From: Lingula anatina
Lineage: Eukaryota; Brachiopoda; Lingulata; Lingulida; Lingulidae
DNA length: 36,653 nucleotides
Assembly (NCBI RefSeq): GCF_001039355.2
Contig: NW_019776118.1
Location: 1 to 36,653, forward strand
Direction of reading: 5' to 3'
Shown: piece by piece, positions 1 to 13,028 of the stretch
Numbering within the stretch: position 1 is the first letter of the stretch
Layout of the letters: each line of letters begins with the position of its first letter
Notes under the pieces: generated by a model
Database searches by the model: none
The model's input: the letters and a program-made list of their open reading frames with translations, nothing else
What the model was told of the DNA's origin: nothing
Translations under genes and position numbers: made by a program

Positions 1-2
1 CA

Positions 3-821
3 AGATGGACTTTATACTCGACTCTAGAAGACCTCGATTTTGCAGACGATCTTGCATTACTCTCCCACACACATCAGCATATACAAGAGAAGACTGACAT
101 ACTTAACATCTTCAGTCAGCAAATTGGGCTTAGGTTAAGCAAAAAGAAGACTGAAGTGATGGCATTAAATATACAATCACCACCACCAGTTGAAGTGGAA
201 GGCTGCATCCTTAATAACACCAGCTGCTTTACATACCTAGGAAGCATTGTAGCCACAGATGGAGGAACCAGTAGAGATGTCAACAACAGACTAACCAAAG
301 CCAGAAATGCCTTTGAGAGCTTAAACAAAATCTGGAAATGCTCTCAATATAGTATAAAAACCAAACTCCGAATATTTGAGAGCTGTATACTATCAACTCT
401 TCTCTATGGTTCGGAATGCTGGCGCATAACTGAAGAAGATATAAAAAAGTTGTCTACTTTTCACACTTCAAGCCTCAGAAAAATATTAAAAATATTTTGG
501 CCAAGAACTATATCTAATGATGATCTGCTAAGGCAAACAAACCAGAAAAGTATAAGTGAAATCATCAGGACAAGAAGATGGAAATGGATTGGCCATGTTC
601 TGAGGAAAGACCCAAATTCCACCACTAAAGTAGCCATGTACTGGACACCAGAGGGGCATAGAAAAAGGGGCAGACCCAAGACCACATAGAGGAGGACAGT
701 TGAAGCAGAATTGAAACAACTGGGTGAAAGTTGGGGGACAATTCAACACCTAGCGAGAGACAGAGAGGAGTGGAGGACCTTTGTTGACGCCCTAGACGCC
801 CAACGGCGTAATAGGAGATAG
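3..821 (+). pseudogene. LINE (non-LTR) reverse transcriptase, C-terminal fragment
   Basis: This is the 3' part of a non-LTR retrotransposon ORF, entering from the left edge of the window. The frame is open from base 3 and includes the RT catalytic box FADD at 39-50, followed by the usual LINE features: YLGS, a CWR motif, GHVLR and RKRGRPKTT. An in-frame TAG at 687-689 replaces the tryptophan expected in KTTWRRTV. Reading continues beyond it in the same frame through RDREEWRTFVDAL to a natural stop at 819-821. A short (TAG)n run at about 820-832 follows, as in LINEs with microsatellite tails. The C-terminal layout resembles RTE-like or related clades common in marine invertebrates; I cannot fix the clade. 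The N-terminal endonuclease lies outside the window. The nonsense codon makes this copy probably dead. Confidence 0.85.
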
Positions 822-832
822 TAGTAGTAGTA

Positions 833-1189
833 TGCCTCCAAATGGCAAGAGAAAGAAGCTTACTGAAGTACGCCGTCAGTACGTCACCACAAACGTGTTA
901 GGCAAGTGTGAAGCAAAACTGACGCAAAGGGCACTACTTTCGCTGTGCGTTGCATTCCCTTCGTACCCTTGTAAGTGGTGAGTGTGTGTCACGTACACAG
1001 GAAGCAAGGCAAACTCAAGAAATGAGTGTAATTTCCACGGCCATCGCTCTTTGCAATTAGCGTCCCTGCTTGAAAGGACATCTCATGTGGTCCTTGCGAC
1101 TCGCAAGGCAGACTTTCCTTTACCTCTACAACCTCCACGGCCTCCGCAACACCCAAAAATCGCAGGGGACGTACGATCCTGGACGTACG
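833..1189. other. Unassigned DNA
   Basis: I see no gene, RNA or repeat I can name between the LINE tail and the first satellite copy. Short open frames here do not resemble known proteins. Confidence 0.5.
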
Positions 1190-1565
1190 ACACTGGTTTC
1201 TGATTGCCAGAATCGTTTTTCAAAAAACAACACTGGTTTCTTGGCATCAGAACCGCTTTTGAATATTGAATATTCACTCCCCCCTCCTCACCCTCACCCT
1301 TATTCCCCCACCCCCTCCTCCAGGTCCACTTAAACCCAATTCCCGGCTAACACTGTGGCTGGTAGAGGCTGTCAACTCTACGCCCCAGCACAGCGAAGAA
1401 AAACTGTAATATCGTAAACACCCTGGCAAGCTTCCGCGATGAGGGTTGCCTGTACGCTGCGGCCGTAGGCAATAATCGGCGACCGTATCGGTTTTAGCGC
1501 ACGTCGAGAAGAGACCGTAACACCCTGCCCGGCTTTCACGATGAGGGGTTACCTACAGGGTAACT
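1190..1565 (+). repeat. Hairpin satellite, isolated copy
   Basis: This is one copy of a family seen again at 2925-3815, 22663-24690 and 26160-26590. It begins with near-palindromes of the type AATCGTTTTTCAAAAAACGA alternating with CACTGGTTTCT. A C-rich stretch follows, then a GC-rich body with the recurring phrases GTAGAGGCGGTCAA and GAGACCGTAACACCCTG. No protein is encoded. Confidence 0.8.
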
Positions 1566-1856
1566 ACTTAATATGGAATATTTTTTATCATTGTTATTTT
1601 TGAGTGCTGATGAAAAATGTTTGACTTGATTCATTTAAATAGTATGTCATTGAGTGGTAAAAATATCCAGTCTTCTGTTGTGAGATATTTTGGTCAATAA
1701 CATTAAATCTGCCATAAAATGTCATTCAAAAGAAAAGAACACCCCCGAAAACCATATCATCAGTTTGATGTCAGGATTAATTTTAAGCTGAGATATTAAA
1801 GAAAATGATAGCCTCCGGACAGTGATATGTTACATAGTCAAAAAAGTCATTACAGT

Positions 1857-2834
1857 AAATCATGAAAAGTCAATAATAGCGGGCGTGACCCCAGCTGCAG
1901 CTTGCAGCGCCCACATCCTACATGGCATACCCTGTGACAAGTTTTTTAAAGTTTGGATGGGGATATCATTCCACGCAGTGATATTTGCATGTCGTAGTTC
2001 ATCACCATTTACCGGCCGATGACCATAGCTATTAATTTTTTGAGTTATTTCCGCCCGCAGATTTTCAATTGGGTTCATATCGGGAGAGTTTGCAGGCCAG
2101 GGCAGTTGCTTAACCCATTGGTTTCGAAGAAAAACAGTGATTCTGCAAGCTCGATGTGGGATTGCACAGTCGTCTTGGTACACAAAGTTGTTCCTGGAGG
2201 TGACTCTTACAAATTAAAACATTGTTTGCTGTAGAATATCTCTCTAGGAACCCTGGTTGAGGTTGCCACCTGGAAAAACCAACTGGTTCTGGGCACCGGT
2301 TTGAAATGCTCCCCAGACAGAGACGTTACCACCCCTTACTTGCACCCTAGGCAGTACACAGTCACCGTTTTATACCTCAAGTACACGTCGGCGGACTCGG
2401 ATTCGACCTTCAACCCTTAAAACTCCATATCCGGCCTCAACACCGAAAACGACTTGATTCCAGTGTTTTGGCTGCGAATGCACGTGATCAACAGACAATT
2501 GCAGACGTTGCTGTATATGACCTGCTGTTAACAGTGGTTTTCCTACTGGTCTTTGTGCAAAATAACCGGCTTGCAGTAATCTCTTGTTCGCGAGGGACAT
2601 TGAAACGGGCGTTTGAATGACATTCTGCCACTCTTTTCTGAGGACACTGGTTGTCTTTGTACGACCAGCACGGCGCACTTTAAGGAGATCTAAGGCGATC
2701 CTGTCTTCTTGGTGTGTAACGCGGACACCATGGTCAAGGTATTGGAGTAGGTGCCCCTGTTGTAGCATTTCTTTTGAGGACTTTTGTTTGTGAAACAATT
2801 GTTTCGAGAGTTGCGTGGTAATTAGGTAACCCAC
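1857..2834 (-). pseudogene. Tc1/mariner-like transposase, degenerate
   Basis: This is a Tc1-family DDE transposase read on the minus strand in several frames. Bases 2834-2370 hold the DNA-binding half, including VLRKEWQNV and RPLLTAGHIQQRL-like text, then the start of the catalytic core. Bases 2340-2200 keep VSVWGAF in another state, with stops. Bases 2183-1860 hold the second and third catalytic regions, YQDDCAIPHRA and SPDMNPIENL. The first catalytic block, normally FSDESRF, reads FGVEAGY here, so the first acidic residue is lost. Broken frames and this change make the copy inactive. Related Tc1 proteins are about 340 residues, which fits the span. I could not find clear terminal inverted repeats. 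Confidence 0.85.
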
Positions 2835-2924
2835 CTGGCTACACCTTGAGTGACACCTTAGTTTTGGATTAGAGAAAATAATTATTTTGTAGAAAATGTA
2901 CTCGCCAAAAAATTATATTCCGTA

Positions 2925-3815
2925 TAAAGAAGTAACCCTGTAGTCGCGATACACGCTCACCGCTGGTTGCTTCGCCCTCCGTCCACTACTGTTTTCTCTG
3001 CCAATACGATTCTGGCCTCTCAGAATCGTTTTTGAAAAAAAAAAAAAAACGACACTACTTTTGGGCTGCCAGAATTGTCTTTCGAAAAACGACACTAGTT
3101 TCTGGGCATCATAATCGTTTTTTTAAAAATGCAAGCAGATTCAAATTTATATATCAAACTACAAAGTGAGGCCCGGTGGTCCTTTCCCCATCTTCACCCT
3201 CTCCTTTATCCCCCAAGCCCCACCCCCAGCCACTCCTAAACCCCATTCCCGGCTTCCAGCACGGCGAGGAAAGACCGTAACACCCTGATCACCCTTCCCG
3301 GCTTACTCGGTAAAGGCTTTTTGTGCTCCGTAGATACGTATCAGCAGGCCCACCAGGCCAACGGCGAGAAGAGACCGTAACGCTCTTCGCAAAAACTATT
3401 CTGGCTTCTGAAAATTGTTTGTCAAAAAACGACACTGGTTTCTAAGCATCAGAATCGTTGATTAAAAATTATAATTCAAACTAAAAAGGAGACACCGGGG
3501 GGGGAGGGGAGGGGGGGGCTTTCCCCCTCCTCACCCTCACCCTTATTCCCCCAACCCCACCCCAGCCACTCCTAAACCCCATTCCCGGCTTCCGCTGTGC
3601 AGACGGCCTGTGACTGGTAGAGGCGGTCAATCCGGCCTCAGCGCACGGCGAGGAGACACCGTAACATTCTCTGCAAAACTAATTCTGGCTTCTCGGACTC
3701 GTTTTTCAAAACCGCCACTAGCTTCTTGATGTCAGAATCATTTTTGAAAAACGAAACTAGTTTCTAGTTGCCAGGTTCATTTTTGAAAAACGAAACTGAA
3801 AACTAGAAACCAGAC
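2925..3815 (+). repeat. Hairpin satellite, two further units
   Basis: Two units of the same satellite as at 1190. The first starts near 2938 with a phrase like GTCGCGATACACGCTCACCG and carries a poly-A run in its hairpin. The second covers about 3386-3815 and ends with three 40-bp hairpin blocks in which AATCRTTTTTGAAAAACGA alternates with AAACTAGTTTCTAG. The right end, GACACTTATTTCAGCGCTCC, matches the end of the copy at 26590. Confidence 0.8.
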
Positions 3816-4163
3816 ACTTATTTCAGCGCTCCAAATAATTTGCATTTATCATATTGAGACATCAATAAATCAATGAATCTCATGAAGATATCAACGTAAA
3901 GCTGAGCATTTAATTTTTTATGGAAATGGAATACCTTATTCTTATATGCATAAACCTTGGTGTTAGAAAATGTGAAAATAGACGCCATCTTGAAAATGGT
4001 GGCCATCTTGAAGAAGTTGTATGAAGCTTCACGTAGCATCTAGAATCTAACACAAATATTTGTGTGTGACAGGATTGAAAATTAATCCTTTATTTATTAG
4101 CATTTTTATAAGGTCATATAACATAATTTATTTTCAGTCTACTAGAATGAATGAATATTAATT
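3400..4163. repeat. Long repeat, also present at 26170-26943
   Basis: The sequence from the last satellite unit through an AT-rich tail recurs at 26170-26943 in the same orientation with high similarity. It includes a segment with CGCCATCTTGAAAATGGTGG and ends shortly after CTAGAATGAATGAATATTA, where the two copies diverge. It is either a segmental duplication or the full extent of a mobile unit carrying the satellite end. Confidence 0.75.
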
Positions 4164-4510
4164 CAAAATATTTCTGTACATAATACACTTCTTAATGCGC
4201 GTTCTAGATGCCGTACAACTTTTCAGTTTCATTCCTGGTCCCCAAAGGAGAAAAAGTATTCTCACTGAGCCCTTGACTTACTGAAAGCAAAGGAATAGTC
4301 GACGCCACCAGCCATCAATGCAAGAACAAGGGTGGAGAACATCAACAATCCCATAATCATTGTGTGGAGTCAGTGATGTAGGCTTTGATGCTAAAATAAC
4401 AAGATTGCAGCCATGAAAATTATTTGTAACTGTTGACTACTAGTTGTGGGCATGTTTATCCACATCAGTGCCTCTCATCTCCCACATATGCTTATTCTGA
4501 TACTTAAATC
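4164..4510. other. Unassigned DNA
   Basis: No gene or repeat recognised. Confidence 0.4.
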
Positions 4511-4662
4511 AAAAACCGCTATCCTACTTGCCAAACCTTTGTAAACGGTCTGTTTATAATCAATGCATTGTGTCCCCTTTCCCCGTAAAAACCGCTATCC
4601 TACTTGCCAAACCTTTGTAAACGGTCTGTTTATAATCAATGCATTGTGCCCTCCTTTCCCCG
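4511..4662. repeat. 76-bp tandem duplication
   Basis: Two nearly identical copies, starting at 4511 and 4587, each opening with AAAAACCGCTATCCTACTTG and ending with TTTCCCCGT. The copies differ by a small indel near the end, so the duplication is recent. Confidence 0.9.
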
Positions 4663-4744
4663 TGTCTATTTCCCCACTAATTGTTACTGCACAACCAAAC
4701 TGATTTCTAAATTCCATGATGGGATTGCACGTTTCTTTAATCTT

Positions 4745-5056
4745 AGGGGCCATTCTCAGACCCTACCGCAATAACTATGGATCGATCTATCTATCTATCC
4801 CTGAAGGGATTCTCGCAAAATTGCCAACAACTTAAGGGGCTTAGATGTCTACCAAACCTACTGAAGCTGCATCTAGATCGACCTAACTCCATGGGGGTTC
4901 ACGCTAAATTGCTGTCAGCCAGGCGTGCACGGTAGTTAATTACCCCCATACAACTTTTATTAGGAGGGACAGACGCTTAAGTCGGCTAAGCTGACAGTAA
5001 TCTAGTGAGACTCCCCACATGGATAGATCGATCTAAAATCTGTGGGAATGGGGTCT
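4745..5056. repeat. MITE-like inverted-repeat element, copy 1
   Basis: Related to the copy at 19337-19540. Shared internal text includes TAGATCGACCTAACTCC and CTGACAGTAATCTAGTGAGA. The right end reads GATCGATCTAAAATCTGTGGG and is roughly the reverse complement of the left end, which has extra GATC/TATC repeats. No coding capacity, so it would depend on a transposase supplied elsewhere. Confidence 0.65.
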
Positions 5057-5459
5057 AAATGTACTCTAACTACTCTAAATATACTCCGGCTCAAAATGAT
5101 GGAATATTTTCTTTGAACATTCATGTATTCGCTTCTGTAAATTTCACGGTGGTAATTTTCACAAAACCATTGGTATACCTAGCTAGGGAAATCACGCCTT
5201 GGATGCGGAACCAATTCATTGAATAATGTTCAATTGGCAATGATATTTGTATGTCCTCTGTGACAAGTTTAAACAGAATTTGAGGTAACATGTGCGTTAA
5301 GGCCCCTCACGATGACGCTTGTAAGGTTACGGTAAATTTTTGTCAAATTTTGTACAGCAGGAAATACATATAATGTGTGCACATTGATACATATAACACA
5401 ACGGTTATCTTCAACATAAATTAAAAGTGAGACTCGTAATGGTAAAATAAATTTCCGTC

Positions 5460-8400
5460 AAGATAAAACTTACCTCGTTTACACTGCAGTCTGATCGGAA
5501 TGAAACTTGTCAGTAAATCTATTTTACTTGATACACTGCCAGTACGTGTCTTGTCGTCTGTGGTGACACACGTGGCAGACGACAAACCAACCAATGACTG
5601 TCGTTCTCATCAGAATGTATCTGTTTATTGATACCCCCATTACAAAAGGCCCCATTTAAATGCTTCGATCATTTTACTCTCATCGTGAAACATCAATAAT
5701 TAATTTGGCTTCATGAGTACCTGCAGTTTTAACATCATTGAACATTTGACCACGTTGCGAGGACATTAATGCCCCGTCCCCTCTTTTCTATCACGATCCT
5801 CTGATATTCTGATGGAATCCATCCTTGCTGTCTAGTAATATCGAACATAAAATATTCCATGTTCTACCCAGCACTGAAGCTTTCTACTTTGTAACAGGAT
5901 ACACTGAGAATGTTCAGGATGTGACCAAAAACCCAAAGCTTTGTGAGGAATACCTAACTTGAATATTGCGTAGAAATGAAGTTAAGACGTATGACCTCTA
6001 TCCTCCAATGAATTTAAGAGAATAATTGAGAATAAACATTTAAAGTTCCTCCTGAAAGACAAGTTGTTGGTATAGATGTCGTTATATGTGAATGTGTGTA
6101 TAAATTGCTGGCATGTGGAGTGTTGAATTAACATCGGAAATTAACATACAGACTACGTCTCCTAAGCATTATTGTGTATTTCTAGTATATTTTGACCATC
6201 ATTGATCAATTTGCCAATTTCAACTGTGCATTGATGAAGCCCTAATGTTTTCAATGGTAATGGATACACATGTACCAGTATATAACGCTGTGATTTAGCT
6301 AGTCAAAATTCTAATTTTAAGAGAGGGATATTGATGTGATGTATTTTTCAGAAACCGCAGGGGGGTCAGGACCTCCTGACCCCCTCTAAATCTGCCACTG
6401 ATGGGAGAGAAGTAGTGTTTTGTGGGAACTCCTGCAGTATCTAAACTGCTGCGCCTACGGCTCGACAATACATGAGTGATATTTTACGTACAGCTCGGCG
6501 ACTCGTATTGTATCATATCTATCACTTATTGTGTACTTTAAGCATATTTTTAGCATCATTGATCAATATACCTATTTCAACTGTGAGTTGATGAAGCCCT
6601 ACCGCTTCAAATGGTAATGGATACAAGCATATAACTCTAAGGATAATATGAAACATCCAGTAAGACTAATGGAAATTTAATTTGTTCACAAACTCTCTAA
6701 CAATAATTCTGACAGTGATTAGAAGCTTTCTGTTTTTCTGTACTTTATACGCAATATTCTTTCTATTATCATCATATTATCAAAACTCGTGGATTGGTGG
6801 ATTAATATCCACAACTAACATAGCAAAATTCGTCTCCTGAGCATTTATTTAGATCAAATGTATGTTGATACAGTCCAATCTCTTTAAACAGTTATTGTAC
6901 CTGTATAACGCTTATGAGGTGGTCAGAAATCCAAAATGTGAGTAAGCTTCACTGTTGACACACTCGATCTATTGTATGTAGAAGTTGCCCCCCCCCCCAA
7001 CCCCCCGAAAAAAGCTGACTTCATTGATGACACACTCTATTGTAAGTTGAAGTTGCCCAATAAAACAAAAGAAATGCTGTTTTCATTCTATTGTGAGCTA
7101 TAAGGTACTCAGAAATCCAAAAACCGAGTAAGCCAATGTTGCACACTTCTACTAATATCCAAAACTAACATAGCAAAATTCGTCTCCTGAGTCTTTATTT
7201 AGATCACATGTACATTGATACAGTCCTACCGCTTGAAACAGTTATTGATACCTGTATAATGCTTAGGGAGATATGAAACTACCTGTAAGACTAATGGAAA
7301 TGCGTTTGTTTACGACCTCTCTAACTTTGACCCAGGCAATGAAGGCAAGCTGTCTGTTATTTTGCATTATATACAAAATAAGATATGAAATTAAGTCATC
7401 ATATTTTCAAAACTGCAATGCATATGTTAATTAAACTGACAGGCAAATCAGTAAAATCTATTTTACCTGATACACTACTAGTACGTGTCTCGCCGTCTGT
7501 GGTGACACACGTGACAGACAACAAAGAAACCAGTGACTGTCGTTCTCATCTGAATATACCCGTTTATTGATACCCCCATTACAAAAGGCCCCATTTAAAT
7601 GATTCGATCATTTTTCTCTCACCGTGAAACATCAATAATTAATTTGGCTTCATGAGTATCTGCAGTTTTAACATCACTGAACATTAGACACCGTTGCGCG
7701 GACATTAATGCCCCGTCCCCTCTTTTCTATCACGATCCTCCGATATTCTGATGGGAATCCAACCTTGCACTCTAGCAATATCGAGCATTAAATATTCCAT
7801 GTTCTACTCAGCACTGAAGATTTCTACTTTGTAACAGCATACGCTGAGGATGTCCAGGATGTGACTGAAAACCAAAAGCTTTGTGAGGAATATCTATCTT
7901 GAATATCGTGCATAAATGAAGTTAAGACGCGTGACCACTATCCTCCAATGAGTTTAAGAGAATAATTGAGAACGAACATTTTAAGTTCCTCCTGAACGAC
8001 CAGTTGTTGGTATAGATGTCCTTATCTGTGTGTGTGTGTATGTAAGTTGCTGAGATAAGGAGTGTTGAATTGATATCGGAAATTAACAAACAGACTAAGT
8101 CTCCTCAGCATTATTGTGTATTTTAGCATATTTGAACACCATTGATCAATTTACCCTTTTCAACTGTGCATTGATGAAGCCCTGTACCAGTAGATAACGC
8201 TTAGGAAAATATAACGGTCCAGTAAGACTAATACAAATTGAATTTGTTCACAACCTCTCTAAAATAATTCTGACATTGAATGCAAGCTTTCTGTTTTTCT
8301 GTACTTGATACACAATATTATTTCTATTATCATTATATTATCAAAACTAGTGGAATGGTGGATTGATATCCAAAACTAACATAGCAAAATTCGTCTCCTG

Positions 8401-9135
8401 AGGATTTATTTAGATCAAATGTATAATGATACAGCCCTGCCGCTTGAAACAGTTATTGATACCTGTATAATGCTTAGGGAAATATGAAACAACCAGTAAG
8501 ACTAATGAAACGTGTTTGACCATACGACCTCTCTAACTCTGACCCAGGAAGTGAAGGCAAACAATATGCTATTTTGTAATAGAGACGCAATTTGTTTAAT
8601 TAGGTCGTCATTTTATCAAACCCATGATGCATTCCACTGTGTTAAAATGGTGAAGGAAAAGACTGGATTAGATATTATTTATACTGAGTAGTTCGATTCG
8701 TCGCGATGGCATCAGTTATTCAAAAAGCCCATTCAAACTGTCTGTCACTTGCAAGCTTTTTGCAAATTGTAATATTTTTTTTATTACCTTGCAATTTTGC
8801 AGCAAATTTGAAAAAAAAAAATCATCTTTCTTGCAAACTTCTCTTTATCTTATACGGTATGTAAATAAGTTTTTTTTTTTCAAATTTCCTGTAAACATCT
8901 GTGTGTTGATAGAGCCCTACCGCTATGAACGATAATGGACGCCAGTATAACACATTCGGAAAATATGAAACTACCAGCAAGCCTAATGGATAATGTGTTT
9001 GTTTACGACCTCTCTTTGTCCCAGGTAATTAAGCCAAGCTGTCTGTTATTTTGTATGATGTACAAATTCTTTTTTTTTAAATTAGGTCATCATATTTTCA
9101 AAACTGTATGTGTTAATTAAATTGACAAAATGTTA
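5460..9135. repeat. About 1.9-kb tandem duplication with nested sub-repeats
   Basis: Text at about 5505-7415 recurs at about 7445-9135 at an offset near 1.93 kb. Matching landmarks are CTGTGGTGACACACGTG at about 5557 and 7496, TTAATGCCCCGTCCCCTC at about 5766 and 7706, and ATTGATCAATTT at about 6203 and 8142. Within each copy a sub-unit of roughly 400 bp recurs (CATAGCAAAATTCGTCTCCTG at about 6819, 7170 and 8380). All open frames are short and not conserved between copies. I see no gene. Confidence 0.75.
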
Positions 9136-11849
9136 AAGGCAAAAACTGGATTGATATCAGTTACACACAGTAGTTCGATATGTTGAAATAACAGGCTTCT
9201 TTTATGTAAAATATTAATATAGATCATAAAACATTTAATAGAGCAAAACCCCCTCCTCGTCAGGTGACCGTCTCAATGTGAATTATACATAGCGTCAGCC
9301 CGGACTTGGCCTACGTGTACATGGGGAATCTAAAAACCTTGCTTGATACATCATTATGGCTGATGCTCCAATAAGGTCGCGCGACAAGGTTATTTTCAGT
9401 TGCACCCTGGATTACGCACGCTTGCTCCGCAAGGTGTCGCCTGTGGTGGGGGGGGGGGCAGCACAGCCCATATGGATACTGTGGCGAAGGTGACAGGTAC
9501 TTCCAAACATTTTTCATAACTGTCATTATTCCTCATTCTATTCACAAATTTGATATTTACGGCAATGGAAAATGTGGCACTGGCAAAAGTGGGTCTTGGT
9601 GCGTTGACAGGCCGCACAGGTGTCCCCAATTAACCGCCGCCAGAGAAGAGAACCCAAGCGTTAAACAACACGACCTGTAGATATTGGAAATTTGGCGAAA
9701 GTTAAGCAACTGAGGCTTTATTAGATTTGGGCTGAAATCGAGAGGAATGTCCAGTGACATGCCAAACCCCTAAGTTCAAGTCTTGGCCCTTGACACCAGT
9801 AACGCACCCCTTAGTCAAGAATCTGAACAAATCAATGTTGGGCAGGTATGCACTATTTTCTACAGGCGTTTTGTGATTTTATCAACTTGATTGTCAAGTG
9901 CCAGACCTTTTGTTCCTAGGTACTAGTAGCAAACTTTATCAGATAACAATCTGACACTAACCATGCAACCATGCTGCACTAACATCGCTGTAAACCCAGT
10001 TATCAATGCTGTCATCTTTACCTGTATCATTACCGGTATTATGCCAGTGGTACGTTTGCTACATTTGAGTAAGGAAATATGCTTTGGTGCTTATATTTAT
10101 TTGTAATACGTTAGCATCAACCTGTTAATAAAAACTTGGAAACTTTCAATGTTATCACACAATAACAGTATAATGATGGGAGATGTTATGATTAAATTAG
10201 AAGAAATAATAAAAACAGATTATGTGAAATATAAAATGAATTGATTTTATTTGGGTTATTTATTTATTTCAAACCAATTAATTATCAAACATGAAGCTTA
10301 TTTTTAGAAACATTAACAGATATTACTGCAGTATTACCCTGCTGGTACACAGATCTACAGTTCTAAAATGCAAATACCTTTCATACACCACTGATGAAAT
10401 GTGAATAAAATATTAATCATATGTATAAAGTAGTAAAAATATCACAAAATGTGTGTAGGCAAGATATTTCTACAAGTAACATCATTAATCAGTCAGGAAA
10501 CTTCATAATGCATTCAATAAATGTAGAAATTTGAGCAAAAGAAATTCTACATACAGGCATGACAGATTTACCATATATTGCCACCAACCCTTAACTGAAT
10601 GGGCATAGAAAGAACAAAGTGGGTCTCCTAGTATATTATCTATGTCTTGTCCTCCTAGTTTCTCTAATACCATTTCCCCTGATCTATGCTCACATCAATC
10701 TCTACAGCCCCCCCCCCCAAGGGAAAAATCGTAGCACGTGGGTAGTTACTCAAGACCTGTGACGTATAACGCGCGCAAGGTTATTGTTCAGATGAATTTG
10801 ACAAATTATGCAAGTGCATTCAACATTAAATACGTGATGACAAGGAACAAACGTACATGTAGGTGCAAAAATGCGCCAGCAGCACAACTACCACAATCCA
10901 CACACAGGTGAGATGTAGTCACGTGACCTGCTAGATTTTACCATGCAGTGTTAGGCAGGTATTTTTGAACTTAAGAGAGAGGCAGATCCAGATTTGAAAG
11001 TTATAGACAAGCAGGACCTATTAGTAGAAGACCTTAAGGGAGTCTGGTAAGTTTGTCTACACTTGGTTTACTAGATGTTAATGTTTTACTGAATTCATGT
11101 TATTAAGTTATTAGTAGTTCAGGGTTCCCAAGTTTAGTAATTGTTAGAAGGTAAATGGGTGTAAAATGCATCCGTGGCAAGTAAGTTAAATTGTGTTTAA
11201 TGTCAATGTTATGTTTAAACCAAGAAGTAACGTGTTAATCTAAGGTTGTATACAATTAATCTGGAAGAAAGACAAGTGTGTATTAAGTATTTGGTATTTA
11301 TCAAGCTGCCAAAGTTTATATTATAGTAACGGTTGAACTTAGTGATGATGCAATAGTTATTGTGGATTGCAGTCATGTAGATATTATGCACAGGAAAGGG
11401 TTTAATGTACATTATTTTTATGATAGTGTGGGTTCATGCATGTGTGCTTGCAAGCAAAACGCGCATTCGTATTTACTTAATAATATAAAATATATGTCTA
11501 AAATATCATGGTGCTATCTGCAGGCATGCAAAACCTTAGCTAATGGATTACTAGAATGTGATAATAGAGAAGAAAGTATAATAAAGTTGTATGATAAGAT
11601 ATTGTGAACATTTGAGATATAGTACAGGTTATTTTAAGTTGTTTCTAACACTTGTCATAAATTCATTTATTTAATTTGTTATTTGTTTCCTTTTAGTTTC
11701 AAGGTTGGTTTTAACCCACCATGGTTGATTGGATGTTAGAAAGCAAGAATAAAGATTAATCCAACCCGTCAACATTCCCGTCTTGTTGCCTGTGTCTACA
11801 ATACATTTGTAAATAAACGTATAAGATACTTACCAGCTTTCTGGAAAGT
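9136..11849. other. Unassigned, mostly AT-rich DNA
   Basis: I find no supportable gene. There are a G run near 9447-9455 and a C run near 10710. Near 11740-11760 an AATAAA signal follows a low-coding stretch, which could be a transcript end or a solo LTR, but no matching repeat is present to prove it. Confidence 0.4.
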
Positions 11850-12190
11850 GTAGCTAACATTTGTTGCAAATTTGTTGCAGTGTGAGCCTATGTTTTATAC
11901 CACTGAGGCGAAGTACTTCACATAGTTTACTGGTGCCTTTAAATTCACCCGTCTCCTCCGTAACCATCGCAGCAAACGCAATGGTGTTCATTACTTGCGT
12001 TGTGGTGAGTAAGCCTATGCTGCACTTTTCTCCGGTGGTGCTATCGGTTAGGCAGGTTTTCAATGGGGTTTGCGTCTGGTGATTGGGGAGGCTAGTCCAC
12101 CCTGTTGAAACCATGCTATGCTGGTTAAGCCACTCTGGGCTGGTCTGACACAGCAGAATTAAATCAAATAAGAGCTGGCACAATTTTAAC
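11850..12190 (-). pseudogene. Second Tc1-like transposase remnant, C-terminal part
   Basis: Minus-strand fragment with signatures of the Tc1 C-terminus spread over two frames. About 12130-12087 encodes PEWLNQHSMVSTGW. A frame change then gives SPDANPIENL at about 12085-12055, the conserved third-acid region. The end near 11905-11865 reads GSHCNKFATNV, like the last residues of many Tc1 proteins. The N-terminal DNA-binding domain and the first two catalytic residues are absent. It is distinct in sequence from the copy at 1857-2834 and clearly dead. Confidence 0.65.
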
Positions 12191-12796
12191 TGCATTTAGC
12201 TAGTGTCACTAAAGATATAATTCGACGCAAGCTCGAAGCTGTTGAACAAAAGGATGGTTCGCTACGGGAGACCGGGGCCGTAGCCTGAGCAAAATGCCAG
12301 GAGGGGGGGGGGGGGGCGGTAAGTGGACACAATATGGCGAAACCCCCGAGGGGGGAGGGTGTGGGAGGAATTATCTGCCACAGGTGGACAGGACTCATCG
12401 AATAGCAGTTATGTTGTATGGGGTGTATTGGCTACCATTGGATGAGGGAGTTGGTAGTGATCAACTGGAACCCTAAATATTCATTAGTCGCACAATTGTT
12501 AAAATTTAATGAAACAAATCCATCAAGAAGCTGAATAAAAGCGCAAGCATTGGGTAATGACTTGTTTATTTGCATTAGAGTGATATTTCTGGTTAGTGGA
12601 TTGTATCACCTTGCCTCATATTTGCCCACTTCTTTACCCCGACTGTGACCCAGAAATGAAAAAATGTATTACGGGAAGAAAAAAAAAATAATGGTAATTA
12701 TATTCCTCTGTTGGATTGGCGGCCATCTTGTGAAACCATGCATATCTATAATTTCAAAAGTTGCACACAACATGGTAACTACGACAGAAAAAAAAG
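12191..12796. other. Unassigned DNA left of the PLE
   Basis: Contains a G run at about 12302-12317 and a short GCCATCTTG motif near 12723. Immediately before the PLE end it reads AAAAAAAAGTG. Nothing coding recognised. Confidence 0.4.
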
Positions 12797-12896
12797 TGTT
12801 GGGGGTGGTGGGCTCATGACCTAGTTAGATTCCACTTTACCAAAATAACACGATTCAGAGCTGGGCCTCTGAGGACGTGTATTTTTACAGCGCCCC
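12797..12896 (-). repeat. Left terminal inverted repeat of the PLE
   Basis: Its reverse complement aligns over about 100 bp with 18474-18573, at roughly 80% identity by eye. Shared blocks are GGGGCGCTGT, CACGTCC, GGCCCAG, TCGTGTTATTTTG, CATGAGCC and CCACCCCCAA. The extreme end therefore reads TTGGGGGTGG on the plus strand. Confidence 0.85.
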
Positions 12897-13028
12897 TTGC
12901 AGAAATGACAGCGGCTCTTAGAGTGTGTTAGGCTTTTCGCCCTTATTATGAGAACCACTTGTCTTTGATAGGAAGGTAGGTATCTCGCCTGCCTGGTATG
13001 AGATACATAGTCACTTATATATGCAGGG

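Noticed and set aside
1605-1620. CTGATGAAAAA as a second hammerhead core.
   Set aside because: No helix II and no correctly placed GAAA with helix III.
10955-11046. Open stretch ending in a consensus donor GTAAGT, possibly an exon (ADPDLKVIDKQDLLVEDLKG).
   Set aside because: The acceptor is weak, no partner exon is found, and the flanking DNA may instead be an LTR. Not supported enough to annotate.
10949-11805. Possible solo LTR (TG...CA limits, AATAAA near the end).
   Set aside because: No second copy in the window, no clear target duplication and no primer-binding site.
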